The notes: generated by a model from the letters alone, not told the origin. Numbered from the stretch's first letter, positions 1-7,038 are shown. The stretch: DNA of 64,000 nt from JAWKMZ01 sp041391965 (GCA_041391965.1 JAWKMZ010000001.1:1-64000), one strand, 5' to 3'. Translations and numbers: made by a program.

Positions 1-128
1 AACGTGTATAATTCATTGCTTCGGATTTTCTGCCGAAAATCCTCGCACTTTTATTATCTTAGTGTATTAATACGAAAATCCTCGCAGATTTTCACGCAAC
101 GAAATCATACACAAAACCGTTAGGCATT
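1..128 (+). other. attC-like cassette recombination site 1 (left end cut by window)
   Basis: The site begins with AACGTGTATAATTCATTGC and ends with a 3' arm (about 95-118) followed by GTTAGGCATT at 119-128. The reverse complement of the 3' arm reads GTGTATGATTTCGTTGC, so the arms pair with an A/C mismatch at two positions and one extra T. The loop holds an inner hairpin, GAAAATCC...AGATTTTC (74-93). The ten bases at 119-128 are the exact reverse complement of 891-900 at the far end of the next cassette. The cassette to which this site belongs lies outside the window. Confidence 0.75.
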
Positions 129-148
129 ATTTAAACAAAAATCGATAA

Positions 149-886
149 ATGAAAAAATATCCACAAATAATAATAATTTTATTCATTTTCACTTCTTGCA
201 ACAATGTCGAATTTTATAAAAGCAATAAGTTTTACCAAGCCACCGAACATAATCGAGAGTTCTACTTGACTTTTTTAAACGACACAGTTGCAGCTATGAA
301 TTCAGACAGTTTGAAAACTTGTAGTTGGGATTTTATGAATTTTAAAAAATCAAATAATGGACTTTTTGCGACCGACGAACACAAGATTGATACACTCTGG
401 TTCAAAATTATGGGAAAAGAATTATTTTTTATTCAGTCAAAAGAAAAAGTGAAATTCAGAAAATCTGATTTTACTTCATCTGAAACTGACAGTTTATTGA
501 GGCAATTGAAAATTATAAAAGGATTTTCGGATAAAGGAATTACTTACGATTGTGAATACTCACTAAAAGAAATCGCATATTTTTACGATGCAGCAATTGC
601 TAAAGCGAAAAGCAATCTTAAAAATCCAAATTCAGCGAATTTTAATAAGGCCAAAATACATAAACAAACAATTTTTGACGAGTTGAAAAACAATACTACA
701 GTTGTATCATTGGATATTGAAGCCAAAAATGGATTTGGAAATTTCACAGAGAATACATATTACGTTTTTTTCAAACCAAATGAAGACAACGTAAAAACAT
801 ATAGCATCGAATTTAGTGATTCCCCATTTTTAGCTAAAGATGTTTTAGAGGAATGGCGTCTGAAAGTTGAAAAAATGAATGAATAA
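149..886 (+). CDS. Hypothetical lipoprotein (cassette 1)
   Basis: A 245-residue protein of no family I recognise. The N-terminus is a lipoprotein signal: two lysines, a run of I/L/F, then the lipobox-like FTSC with the cysteine near residue 17, so the mature protein is probably membrane-anchored in the envelope. The rest is hydrophilic, rich in Lys, Asn and Phe, with no other membrane segment. The start is the first ATG after the recombination point (29 bases downstream of G/TT at 119/120). The stop lies 4 bases before the 3' site, so gene and cassette have almost the same length. No promoter is visible inside the cassette, so expression probably depends on read-through from upstream. Confidence 0.8.
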   Translation: MKKYPQIIIILFIFTSCNNVEFYKSNKFYQATEHNREFYLTFLNDTVAAMNSDSLKTCSWDFMNFKKSNNGLFATDEHKIDTLWFKIMGKELFFIQSKEKVKFRKSDFTSSETDSLLRQLKIIKGFSDKGITYDCEYSLKEIAYFYDAAIAKAKSNLKNPNSANFNKAKIHKQTIFDELKNNTTVVSLDIEAKNGFGNFTENTYYVFFKPNEDNVKTYSIEFSDSPFLAKDVLEEWRLKVEKMNE

Positions 887-890
887 AAAC

Positions 891-1028
891 AATGCCTAAC
901 ACTGTATATAAGCTATGGCTTGGTCAGTCCTCACTTGGAAAATCCTGCGGATTTTCCAAAGCCAGTTTTTATCAGGAAAGGTCTGTGCCGAGACACGCCA
1001 CAGCTCATATACAAAAACGTTACCACAC
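891..1028 (+). other. attC-like cassette recombination site 2
   Basis: The left core AATGCCTAAC (891-900) complements 119-128, ten of ten bases. The stem arm TGTATATAAGCTATGGC (904-920) pairs with the 3' arm at about 997-1013, whose reverse complement is TGTATATGAGCTGTGGC; the only differences are the two A/G positions seen in all sites. The loop contains the hairpin GGAAAATCC...GGATTTTCC (938-958). The right core GTTACCACAC (1019-1028) begins the next cassette. Confidence 0.85.
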
Positions 1029-1048
1029 ATTTGAAAAAAAACAATATT

Positions 1049-1483
1049 ATGTTTGATAAATTAGAAACACCGAAAGAAGATAAGTTTGAATTTGAAAAGC
1101 ATCAGAAGTATTTATTTTTATGTTACTATTGCTTTGCTGATGGTAGTTTTGGCGGAAATGAAACTGGAGTATTTTTTGACTACTATAACGCATTCTTCGA
1201 AGGAGGAATTAGTATGGAAAGATTTGAATTATTAGAAGAGTTCTTTGATTTAGTATTACAAAACAATCAACAAAATATTGACGAATTAATAGACTACTGT
1301 CTGGAAGGAGTTGATAATAAGGATTATAAAAAAATATTCATTTATTTGATAGAAGGTGTCTTTTGTGACGGGAAAGTAAACGAACAAGAAAAATCAAAAG
1401 TCAAATATCTTGCAAAGAAAATGAACATAGAAAATGAACTTTCAGAAAAAATTATTGATGTTGCAATTTTAAAATATATGTAA
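1049..1483 (+). CDS. TerB-like small protein (cassette 2, first gene)
   Basis: 144 residues starting at the ATG at 1049. The reading frame is open further upstream to 920, but that stretch is the folded repeat, so the earlier start is rejected. The protein is acidic and helix-rich. Its C-terminal half contains an EGVFCDGKVNEQEKSKVKYL stretch that resembles the DG..N..E motif of the TerB-like helical fold, and the N-terminal half has a similar ADGSFGGNETG segment, suggesting a duplicated or paired motif. TerB-like proteins are linked to stress and membrane-associated systems, but the resemblance here is by eye only. It shares the cassette with the small membrane-protein gene 32 bases downstream, so the two may act together. 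Confidence 0.7.
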   Translation: MFDKLETPKEDKFEFEKHQKYLFLCYYCFADGSFGGNETGVFFDYYNAFFEGGISMERFELLEEFFDLVLQNNQQNIDELIDYCLEGVDNKDYKKIFIYLIEGVFCDGKVNEQEKSKVKYLAKKMNIENELSEKIIDVAILKYM

Positions 1484-1515
1484 ACATATTTACTTATTAA
1501 TTCTGGAATAAAATC

Positions 1516-1752
1516 ATGGATAATAAAAAAAACATTAATGACATTGAACTAAACGAATTTGAGAAATACAGCAAATACAAAAAGCTGACTGAATTACGAG
1601 CAATGGACGAAAAAGAATTGTTGATTTTAAACAATCTAAACCAGTTCCGACTTTTAAAAACACAGAATATCTCGAAAAACATTTTTATATTCTTTTTAGT
1701 TGTTGCGATTTTGTCTATTCTATTGCAAATTGTAGTTGCTTTTATAATCTAA
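1516..1752 (+). CDS. Small C-tail-anchored membrane protein (cassette 2, second gene)
   Basis: A 78-residue protein with a charged N-terminal part (about 50 residues, Glu/Lys/Asn rich) and one hydrophobic segment at the extreme C-terminus (about residues 54-78). The topology is therefore probably tail-anchored with the N-terminus in the cytoplasm. I do not recognise a family. It follows the TerB-like gene in the same cassette and its stop lies 5 bases before the 3' core, which supports it as a real gene. An antisense reading frame over it is a shadow. Confidence 0.7.
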   Translation: MDNKKNINDIELNEFEKYSKYKKLTELRAMDEKELLILNNLNQFRLLKTQNISKNIFIFFLVVAILSILLQIVVAFII

Positions 1753-1757
1753 AAAAC

Positions 1758-1892
1758 GTGTGGTAACAACGTGTATAGCTCATTGCGGCTGAATTCCTAA
1801 TCGGAATTCATTGCAATTTGCTATCTTTCGGTTACGGCGGAAAATCCTCGCGGATTTTCCGCAACGAGCCATACACAAACACGTTGTAAGCA
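1758..1892 (+). other. attC-like cassette recombination site 3
   Basis: The left core GTGTGGTAAC (1758-1767) is the exact reverse complement of the start of its own cassette (GTTACCACAC, 1019-1028). The stem arm GTGTATAGCTCATTGCGG (1771-1788) pairs with the arm at about 1859-1876, whose reverse complement is GTGTATGGCTCGTTGCGG: 16 of 18 identical, with the two differences at the conserved A/G positions. The loop has a TTGCTATCTTTCGG block and the inner hairpin GAAAATCC-TCGC-GGATTTTC. The right core is GTTGTAAGCA (1883-1892). Confidence 0.88.
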
Positions 1893-1895
1893 ATT

Positions 1896-2813
1896 ATGGA
1901 AAAAAAACCTGAATTCCCAGAACTACCGAGTGTTGAAGAAATAAAAACTCTAATTAATGAGTATGAAAATGCTGATTTAAAAAATGTTTCATTTAATAAA
2001 TTATCAGTTCAGTTAAGAAGACTAAAATGGATTCCATTTTTGACAGCTAAATTACATCAAGGTTATCATATTGAAAGAGCAAGAATAAACAGGCCTGACG
2101 AAATTTTTTATTCAGAAAAAGATATTTCATATAGAAATGACTATGAAAACATAAAGACTTATGGACGAGCAAATGTCAAACACCAATCACTATTTTATGG
2201 AGCTATTGAATCCGATGTAATTAAACATCCTCGTTTAGTAAATTTAATTGAGACAAGTCAAATATTTAGAAACCTTGATAAAATAAAAGTTGATAAGGCG
2301 GACTTTGTAATGACACTTGGCAAGTGGAGAATAAAACAAGACGTCGAAGTAGTTGAAATGGTTTTTAACGAAAATTCAATTAAAAATTCTAAAGATGTCC
2401 AAAAATCATATAAACATCACCTTGAAAGATTAACAAAAGAACATCCTGAAAATTTAGAACAGTTTAAATTAATCTTGGAATTCTTTTCTAATCAGTTTGC
2501 GAAAAAAGAAATAGAAAACGATACGGACTATATGATTTCTGCTGCATATGCAGATTTCGCAATGACTTGGAACAATTTCCCTGGACTTAAATATCCAAGT
2601 GTAAAAAGTGACTATCAAGGACATAATGTTGTATTAACACCAGCAGCAGTTGAACAGTTTCTGGAATTAGAAATTGCTGCAATGTTTCGAGTTACTAAAA
2701 ATGGAGAAAATTCGTTGATTTCCCCAATTAAACACGCAACTGAATTTGGACCTCTGAACTCGAATTTTAAATGGGTAGATTACGAACCGAAAGAATATAA
2801 AATTGAACAATAA
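1896..2813 (+). CDS. RES-domain-like protein (cassette 3)
   Basis: 305 residues, soluble, with no signal peptide. The region around residues 65-125 (RARIN, then GRANVKHQSLFYGA and a nearby acidic segment) is laid out like a RES domain: a conserved Arg, a GR-x-N-x(3-5)-YGA strand and a Glu. A second block near residue 225-255 (YPSVKSD then GHNVVL) fits the family's C-terminal strand pattern. RES proteins studied elsewhere degrade NAD+ as toxins or interbacterial effectors. No antitoxin gene accompanies this one. Activity is inferred, and the match is by eye. The ATG is only 12 bases after the G/TT recombination point and the stop is 5 bases before the 3' core, a very tight cassette. It could also be an unrelated family with a similar motif. 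Confidence 0.7.
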   Translation: MEKKPEFPELPSVEEIKTLINEYENADLKNVSFNKLSVQLRRLKWIPFLTAKLHQGYHIERARINRPDEIFYSEKDISYRNDYENIKTYGRANVKHQSLFYGAIESDVIKHPRLVNLIETSQIFRNLDKIKVDKADFVMTLGKWRIKQDVEVVEMVFNENSIKNSKDVQKSYKHHLERLTKEHPENLEQFKLILEFFSNQFAKKEIENDTDYMISAAYADFAMTWNNFPGLKYPSVKSDYQGHNVVLTPAAVEQFLELEIAAMFRVTKNGENSLISPIKHATEFGPLNSNFKWVDYEPKEYKIEQ

Positions 2814-2818
2814 ATAAC

Positions 2819-2955
2819 TGCTTACAACAATGGCTATAAGTAATTGCTAGTTCTCGCCTATTTCTGAAAATCCTCGCGGATTTTCAGTTTGGTGTGTACT
2901 TGCTAAATTTCGTGCTAACCCACGCAACTACTCATAGCCGAGACCGTTGTGCCAC
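2819..2955 (+). other. attC-like cassette recombination site 4
   Basis: The left core TGCTTACAAC (2819-2828) is the exact reverse complement of the cassette start GTTGTAAGCA (1883-1892). The arm GGCTATAAGTAATTGC (2832-2847) pairs with an arm whose reverse complement is GGCTATGAGTAGTTGC (about 2924-2939), again differing only at the two A/G positions. The loop has the hairpin GAAAATCC-TCGC-GGATTTTC and a TTGCTAAATTTCGTGCTAA block. The right core GTTGTGCCAC (2946-2955) opens a cassette that is interrupted 5 bases later by the first insertion sequence. Confidence 0.85.
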
Positions 2956-2998
2956 ATTTTGACCCGTCCTGAATAAAGGCTACATAATTTTAAACATT

Positions 2999-3370
2999 AT
3001 GTATAGAAATGACAAAGTGATCAGACGGTATTCTGAATCTTTTAAACTCAAAATTTTAGACGAACTTACCGCAGGAAAACTAAACAAGTATCAACTTGGT
3101 AAAGCTTATGGTATTGCACCTACCACAATCAATGAGTGGATAAAGAAGTACAACCGTAAAGATCTAATGAACACCAGAGTAACTGTGAAAACCAAAGACG
3201 AAATAACCCGTATTAAACAACTTCAAAAAGAGATTGAACAGCTAAAGAAACTACTGCTGAAAAAGGATATGGATGCCTTAATAGATGATTCCTATCTGGA
3301 AGTTGCAGCAGAACAACTAGGCTATAAATCTGTTCTTGAACTTAAAAAAAAACTAAGTATCAAGCCCTGA
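2999..3370 (+). CDS. IS3-family transposase OrfA, copy 1
   Basis: 123 residues. Residues 8-55 form a helix-turn-helix that binds the element's ends (YSESFKLKILDEL..., then KYQLGKAYGIAPTTINEWI). A leucine-zipper-like coiled coil (about 68-92) is typical of OrfA. The frame ends at a TGA at 3368-3370, after a run of nine A at 3344-3352. A -1 slip on this run joins the protein to the orfB frame and gives the full OrfAB transposase spanning 2999-4221; OrfA made without slippage usually acts as a regulator. Confidence 0.93.
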   Translation: MYRNDKVIRRYSESFKLKILDELTAGKLNKYQLGKAYGIAPTTINEWIKKYNRKDLMNTRVTVKTKDEITRIKQLQKEIEQLKKLLLKKDMDALIDDSYLEVAAEQLGYKSVLELKKKLSIKP

Positions 3371-4221
3371 TTAAGGCCAAGGAAAAATCTAAGGGATTTG
3401 CTTCTCTTACTACTATAACTGCTTGTTTCGGACTCAAACGTGATGCGTACTACAAGTACAAACGTCGTGAGGACAAACGGTTGGAGACAGAGAAAAAAGT
3501 AGTGGTTATAGTCAAGAAAAGACGCAGATCCCTTCCCAGAGAAGGCGTTAGAAAACTCACTAAATCATTAGAACAAGAGTTTATTGAATCCAATCTTAAA
3601 ATAGGCAGAGACACCTTGTTCAACATACTTAGAAAACACAATATGCTCACACTTAGAAAGAAATACAGCTCTAGAACAACAAACTCATTGCACAGGTTCT
3701 ACAAATACAAAAACATCATTAAAGATGTTGAAATAACTAGACCAAACCAAGTCTGGGTAAGCGATATCACCTACATTAGAACCATAAAAGGTTTTTGTTA
3801 CCTGGCACTCATTACAGACATGTACAGCCGAAAAATTGTAGGATATGACATAAGTAACAGCCTGGAACTAAAAGGTTGCGAAAGAGCTTTAAACAAGGCG
3901 CTGTATCAAGCTAAAAACACTACTGGACTTATTCACCATTCCGACAGAGGTATACAATACTGCAGTAACGTCTACACTCAAATTTTAAAGAGAAATAACA
4001 TCGATATTAGCATGACAGAAGAAAATCATTGCTACGAAAATGCCATGGCTGAGCGTGTAAACGGAATTCTAAAAGACGAGTTCTATCTAGATCAGACCTT
4101 TGATAGCCTACAACACGCAAGAAGAGCAACAAAAAATGCAATTAATTTATACAACGAAATAAGATTACATTTATCTTTAGACTATAAAACACCCAATATG
4201 GTATATTTAAAAACAGCGTAA
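3346..4221 (+). CDS. IS3-family transposase OrfB (made by -1 frameshift), copy 1
   Basis: The DDE integrase-core part of the transposase. The frame is open from 3346, just after an in-frame TAA at 3343-3345 and inside the A-run at 3344-3352, so it has no start of its own near its beginning and is expected to be translated by -1 slippage from orfA. It begins with the usual HTH_21-like segment (a small-residue rich stretch, then DAYYKYKRR) and continues into the rve fold. The catalytic residues are the Asp in VWVSDITYI, the Asp in HHSDRGIQY and the Glu in ENAMAERVNGILKDEF. All three are intact, so the element is probably still active. An internal TTG at 3481 is a poor alternative start. Confidence 0.9.
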   Translation, partial: KKTKYQALIKAKEKSKGFASLTTITACFGLKRDAYYKYKRREDKRLETEKKVVVIVKKRRRSLPREGVRKLTKSLEQEFIESNLKIGRDTLFNILRKHNMLTLRKKYSSRTTNSLHRFYKYKNIIKDVEITRPNQVWVSDITYIRTIKGFCYLALITDMYSRKIVGYDISNSLELKGCERALNKALYQAKNTTGLIHHSDRGIQYCSNVYTQILKRNNIDISMTEENHCYENAMAERVNGILKDEFYLDQTFDSLQHARRATKNAINLYNEIRLHLSLDYKTPNMVYLKTA

Positions 4222-4310
4222 ATCAATTTTAACCTGTAGCCATATTTCAGGACAAGACAGCTGAAAATACGTTAAATCAAGAAAAACATCAACTGAATTT
4301 GATAATTTAG

Positions 4311-4318
4311 TATCTTTG
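4311..4318 (+). promoter_or_regulatory. -7 box upstream of the toxin-antitoxin pair
   Basis: TATCTTTG matches the Bacteroidota -7 consensus TAnnTTTG and lies 17 bases before the antitoxin ATG. No good TTG -33 element is seen at the usual spacing, so this is a partial match. A promoter inside a cassette fits toxin-antitoxin cassettes, which commonly carry their own. Confidence 0.4.
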
Positions 4319-4334
4319 ATAAAAAGCAAATGAA

Positions 4335-4568
4335 ATGAATATAGAAGCTCGAAAAATAGAATTTGTTCAAGAATTTTTAAAAATTCAAAGTGAGGACGTC
4401 ATTTCCCGTCTCGAAAAAATATTGAGAAAGGAAAACAACACTTCTGACGAAAACAAATTTGGGCCAATGACCAAAGAGGAATTGAATAAACGAATAGATC
4501 AATCGGAGTCGGATTTCCGCAATAACCGATTCAAAAGCAGTTCGGAACTTTTATCGAAATACGAATAA
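4335..4568 (+). CDS. Probable antitoxin of a ParE/RelE-type module
   Basis: 77 residues, strongly charged, directly upstream of a ParE/RelE-family toxin. The layout is typical of small addiction-module antitoxins: an N-terminal helix pair (about 1-35), then a Glu/Lys/Asp-rich tail with SESDFRNNRFKSSSELLSKY that is probably unfolded until it wraps the toxin. The stop codon overlaps the toxin's start (TAATG), so translation is coupled. The cassette's 5' end has been lost to the insertion sequence upstream, but this gene is complete with 75 bases of leader left. Confidence 0.8.
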   Translation: MNIEARKIEFVQEFLKIQSEDVISRLEKILRKENNTSDENKFGPMTKEELNKRIDQSESDFRNNRFKSSSELLSKYE

Positions 4569-4885
4569 TGAGATTAAAAATAATTTGGTCTGCATTTGCC
4601 GAATCTCAACTTGACGAAATTTATGACTATTACGAAAAGAAAGCAAGTTCAAGAGTTGCCACAAAACTCGTAAAGAGAATTATCAACGAACCAAAAAAAT
4701 TGATCAAATCGCCTTTCATTGGACAAGAAGAAGAACTGCTCAAGGAAAGAGAAATCCAATATCGCTATTTGGTTTTTAAAAACTACAAATTAATATATTC
4801 CATCGACGAACAAAATAGGTTTATAAAAATTGCTGATGTTTTTGACACTCGACAAAATCCGCCGAAAATGAAACGAACGAAATAA
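4568..4885 (+). CDS. ParE/RelE-family toxin
   Basis: 105 residues with the family pattern: an N-terminal strand (LKIIWSAFAESQLDEIYDYY), two helices (about 12-45), then the strands QYRYLVFKNYKLIYSI and IKIADVFDTRQNPPKM. The FDTRQNP ending is characteristic of ParE-type members annotated in Bacteroidota. Members either poison gyrase (ParE) or cut mRNA on the ribosome (RelE); the sequence does not decide between them. Overlap by one base with the antitoxin shows one operon. In cassette arrays such pairs are thought to stabilise neighbouring cassettes against loss. Nothing appears truncated. Confidence 0.88.
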   Translation: MRLKIIWSAFAESQLDEIYDYYEKKASSRVATKLVKRIINEPKKLIKSPFIGQEEELLKEREIQYRYLVFKNYKLIYSIDEQNRFIKIADVFDTRQNPPKMKRTK

Positions 4886-4890
4886 AAGCC

Positions 4891-5053
4891 AGTTGCCAAC
4901 AACGTGTATAGCTCATTGCGGCTGACACGAGCGTAGCGAACTGGCGAAGCAATTCCTTAATCGGAATTCATTGCAATTTGCTATCTTTCGGTTACGGCGG
5001 AAAAATTATAGCTGATTTTCCACAACGAGCCATACAAAAAACCGTTAAAACAA
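4891..5053 (+). other. attC-like cassette recombination site 5
   Basis: The left core is AGTTGCCAAC (4891-4900). The arm GTGTATAGCTCATTGCGG (4904-4921) pairs with an arm whose reverse complement is TGTATGGCTCGTTGTGG (about 5019-5035). The loop matches that of site 3 (CGGAATTCATTGCAATTTGC, then TATCTTTCGGTTACGGCGG) but carries an additional segment of about 30 bases (near 4924-4955) with the small repeats GCGTAGCG and GGCGAAGC. The right core is GTTAAAACAA (5044-5053). The left core does not complement any cassette start in the window, because the start of this cassette was deleted at the first insertion sequence. Confidence 0.82.
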
Positions 5054-5096
5054 GTTGTGACCCGTCCTGAATAAAGGCTACATAATTTTAAACATT

Positions 5097-5468
5097 ATGT
5101 ATAGAAATGACAAAGTGATCAGACGGTATTCTGAATCTTTTAAACTCAAAATTTTAGACGAACTTACCGCAGGAAAACTAAACAAGTATCAACTTGGTAA
5201 AGCTTATGGTATTGCACCTACCACAATCAATGAGTGGATAAAGAAGTACAACCGTAAAGATCTAATGAACACCAGAGTAACTGTGAAAACCAAAGACGAA
5301 ATAACCCGTATTAAACAACTTCAAAAAGAGATTGAACAGCTAAAGAAACTACTGCTGAAAAAGGATATGGATGCCTTAATAGATGATTCCTATCTGGAAG
5401 TTGCAGCAGAACAACTAGGCTATAAATCTGTTCTTGAACTTAAAAAAAAACTAAGTATCAAGCCCTGA
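5097..5468 (+). CDS. IS3-family transposase OrfA, copy 2
   Basis: 123 residues identical to the OrfA of copy 1: N-terminal helix-turn-helix, coiled coil, and termination just after the nine-A slippage run at 5442-5450. It supplies the DNA-binding half of the frameshifted transposase spanning 5097-6319. Confidence 0.93.
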   Translation: MYRNDKVIRRYSESFKLKILDELTAGKLNKYQLGKAYGIAPTTINEWIKKYNRKDLMNTRVTVKTKDEITRIKQLQKEIEQLKKLLLKKDMDALIDDSYLEVAAEQLGYKSVLELKKKLSIKP

Positions 5469-6319
5469 TTAAGGCCAAGGAAAAATCTAAGGGATTTGCT
5501 TCTCTTACTACTATAACTGCTTGTTTCGGACTCAAACGTGATGCGTACTACAAGTACAAACGTCGTGAGGACAAACGGTTGGAGACAGAGAAAAAAGTAG
5601 TGGTTATAGTCAAGAAAAGACGCAGATCCCTTCCCAGAGAAGGCGTTAGAAAACTCACTAAATCATTAGAACAAGAGTTTATTGAATCCAATCTTAAAAT
5701 AGGCAGAGACACCTTGTTCAACATACTTAGAAAACACAATATGCTCACACTTAGAAAGAAATACAGCTCTAGAACAACAAACTCATTGCACAGGTTCTAC
5801 AAATACAAAAACATCATTAAAGATGTTGAAATAACTAGACCAAACCAAGTCTGGGTAAGCGATATCACCTACATTAGAACCATAAAAGGTTTTTGTTACC
5901 TGGCACTCATTACAGACATGTACAGCCGAAAAATTGTAGGATATGACATAAGTAACAGCCTGGAACTAAAAGGTTGCGAAAGAGCTTTAAACAAGGCGCT
6001 GTATCAAGCTAAAAACACTACTGGACTTATTCACCATTCCGACAGAGGTATACAATACTGCAGTAACGTCTACACTCAAATTTTAAAGAGAAATAACATC
6101 GATATTAGCATGACAGAAGAAAATCATTGCTACGAAAATGCCATGGCTGAGCGTGTAAACGGAATTCTAAAAGACGAGTTCTATCTAGATCAGACCTTTG
6201 ATAGCCTACAACACGCAAGAAGAGCAACAAAAAATGCAATTAATTTATACAACGAAATAAGATTACATTTATCTTTAGACTATAAAACACCCAATATGGT
6301 ATATTTAAAAACAGCGTAA
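5444..6319 (+). CDS. IS3-family transposase OrfB (made by -1 frameshift), copy 2
   Basis: The integrase-core half, identical in sequence to copy 1, with the three catalytic acidic residues intact (SDITYI, HHSDRG, AERVNG). It is read by a -1 shift at the A-run 5442-5450; the frame is closed upstream by a TAA at 5441-5443. Two intact, identical copies in the same orientation 0.8 kb apart can recombine and delete the toxin-antitoxin cassette between them. Confidence 0.9.
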   Translation, partial: KKTKYQALIKAKEKSKGFASLTTITACFGLKRDAYYKYKRREDKRLETEKKVVVIVKKRRRSLPREGVRKLTKSLEQEFIESNLKIGRDTLFNILRKHNMLTLRKKYSSRTTNSLHRFYKYKNIIKDVEITRPNQVWVSDITYIRTIKGFCYLALITDMYSRKIVGYDISNSLELKGCERALNKALYQAKNTTGLIHHSDRGIQYCSNVYTQILKRNNIDISMTEENHCYENAMAERVNGILKDEFYLDQTFDSLQHARRATKNAINLYNEIRLHLSLDYKTPNMVYLKTA

Positions 6320-6357
6320 ATCAATTTTAACCTGTAGCCATATTTCAGGACAAGACA

Positions 6358-7038
6358 TTGAAAAAAGTACTACAATTAATATTTATAGTCATTGGATTAA
6401 CATCTTGCAAAGCTCAAGAGGTTGACGGAATTTGGATGTCAATTGACGATAGAGTCATTGATGAACATCATTCTTTTTCTTCAGGCATGTGGGGAATGAT
6501 TATCGATTTTGATAAATCTGAAATTAAAGCTGTACTTTCCGATGCTACATATAAATTCGAAAAAAGACATAAAGAAATAAAAATCGTACACAATATTGAT
6601 TCCATTGTTTATCCTTATAAAGTTTTTAAAAAAGATTCTATAGAAATTGAAATTGTAAAAAACACAATAACGGTCTTTAAACGATTAAATTTCGATTTTC
6701 CTCTTGAATCAACAAAATCAGAAATCGTTAATTTTTTGACTGATAATTGTGTTAGGAAATTCGGGGATTCGATTGAAGTTAAATTTTCAAAAAACTACCA
6801 TCCTTTAGACAAGAATAAAGAACTCCGAATGACAGAAACTATCTGGAATAATAGCCGACCATTAGTAGGAAACTGGAGTATTGGAGAAATAAATAAAAAC
6901 TTCTTTATGTTCATAAGTATCGATGATACAACAGAGGAAAATATTTATCAAATAACCTCAATAAGCGGAAATACATTAAAGCTAAAACCTATAAAAGAAA
7001 ATTATTACGAATTAACAGAATTAAAAACCTGTTTATAA
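6358..7038 (+). CDS. Hypothetical lipoprotein (cassette 5), start codon at an IS junction
   Basis: 226 residues of unknown family. The N-terminus is a lipoprotein signal (KK, hydrophobic run, LTSC with Cys near residue 17), followed by a beta-rich, Lys/Ile-rich mature part. The start must be the TTG at 6358: the next in-frame ATG would remove the whole signal. This TTG is also the right copy of the insertion's target duplication, so the original leader, 12 bases from the recombination point, has been moved 1.3 kb upstream and the gene now begins at the IS end. Its expression may be lost or driven from the element. The stop codon (7036-7038) lies inside the 3' core of the cassette. Confidence 0.75.
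   Translation: MKKVLQLIFIVIGLTSCKAQEVDGIWMSIDDRVIDEHHSFSSGMWGMIIDFDKSEIKAVLSDATYKFEKRHKEIKIVHNIDSIVYPYKVFKKDSIEIEIVKNTITVFKRLNFDFPLESTKSEIVNFLTDNCVRKFGDSIEVKFSKNYHPLDKNKELRMTETIWNNSRPLVGNWSIGEINKNFFMFISIDDTTEENIYQITSISGNTLKLKPIKENYYELTELKTCL

Larger units (their letters stand above)
2960..4259 (+). mobile_element. IS3-family insertion sequence, copy 1 (1300 bp)
   Basis: The element is bounded by imperfect 25-base terminal inverted repeats at 2960-2984 and 4235-4259 (19 of 25 positions match; both share GTCCTGAA and GGCTACA). It carries two overlapping frames, orfA and orfB, as IS3-family elements do. It appears identical to the second copy at 5058-6357. No target duplication is present: the three bases outside are TTT on the left and GCT on the right. 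The flanks also come from two different cassettes, because the cassette-end complementarity seen elsewhere fails here, which points to a deletion adjacent to the element. Confidence 0.93.
5058..6357 (+). mobile_element. IS3-family insertion sequence, copy 2 (1300 bp)
   Basis: Same length, same ends (inverted repeats 5058-5082 and 6333-6357) and the same two frames as copy 1, with identical predicted proteins and no base difference noticed by eye. It is flanked by a 3-base direct repeat TTG (5055-5057 and 6358-6360), as expected for a clean IS3-family insertion. The right-hand TTG is the start codon of the lipoprotein gene that follows, so the element landed between the cassette's leader and its reading frame. 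Confidence 0.95.

Noticed and set aside
920..1048. Upstream extension of the TerB-like gene to an ATG-like start at 920
   Set aside because: The added 43 residues are translated from the folded recombination site (core, arms and loop hairpin), which recurs as non-coding sequence elsewhere. The ATG at 1049 is used instead.
2960..6357. Composite transposon made of the two IS3 copies and the toxin-antitoxin genes
   Set aside because: The outer flanks do not form a target duplication (TTT against TTG) while copy 2 alone has one, so the copies inserted separately.
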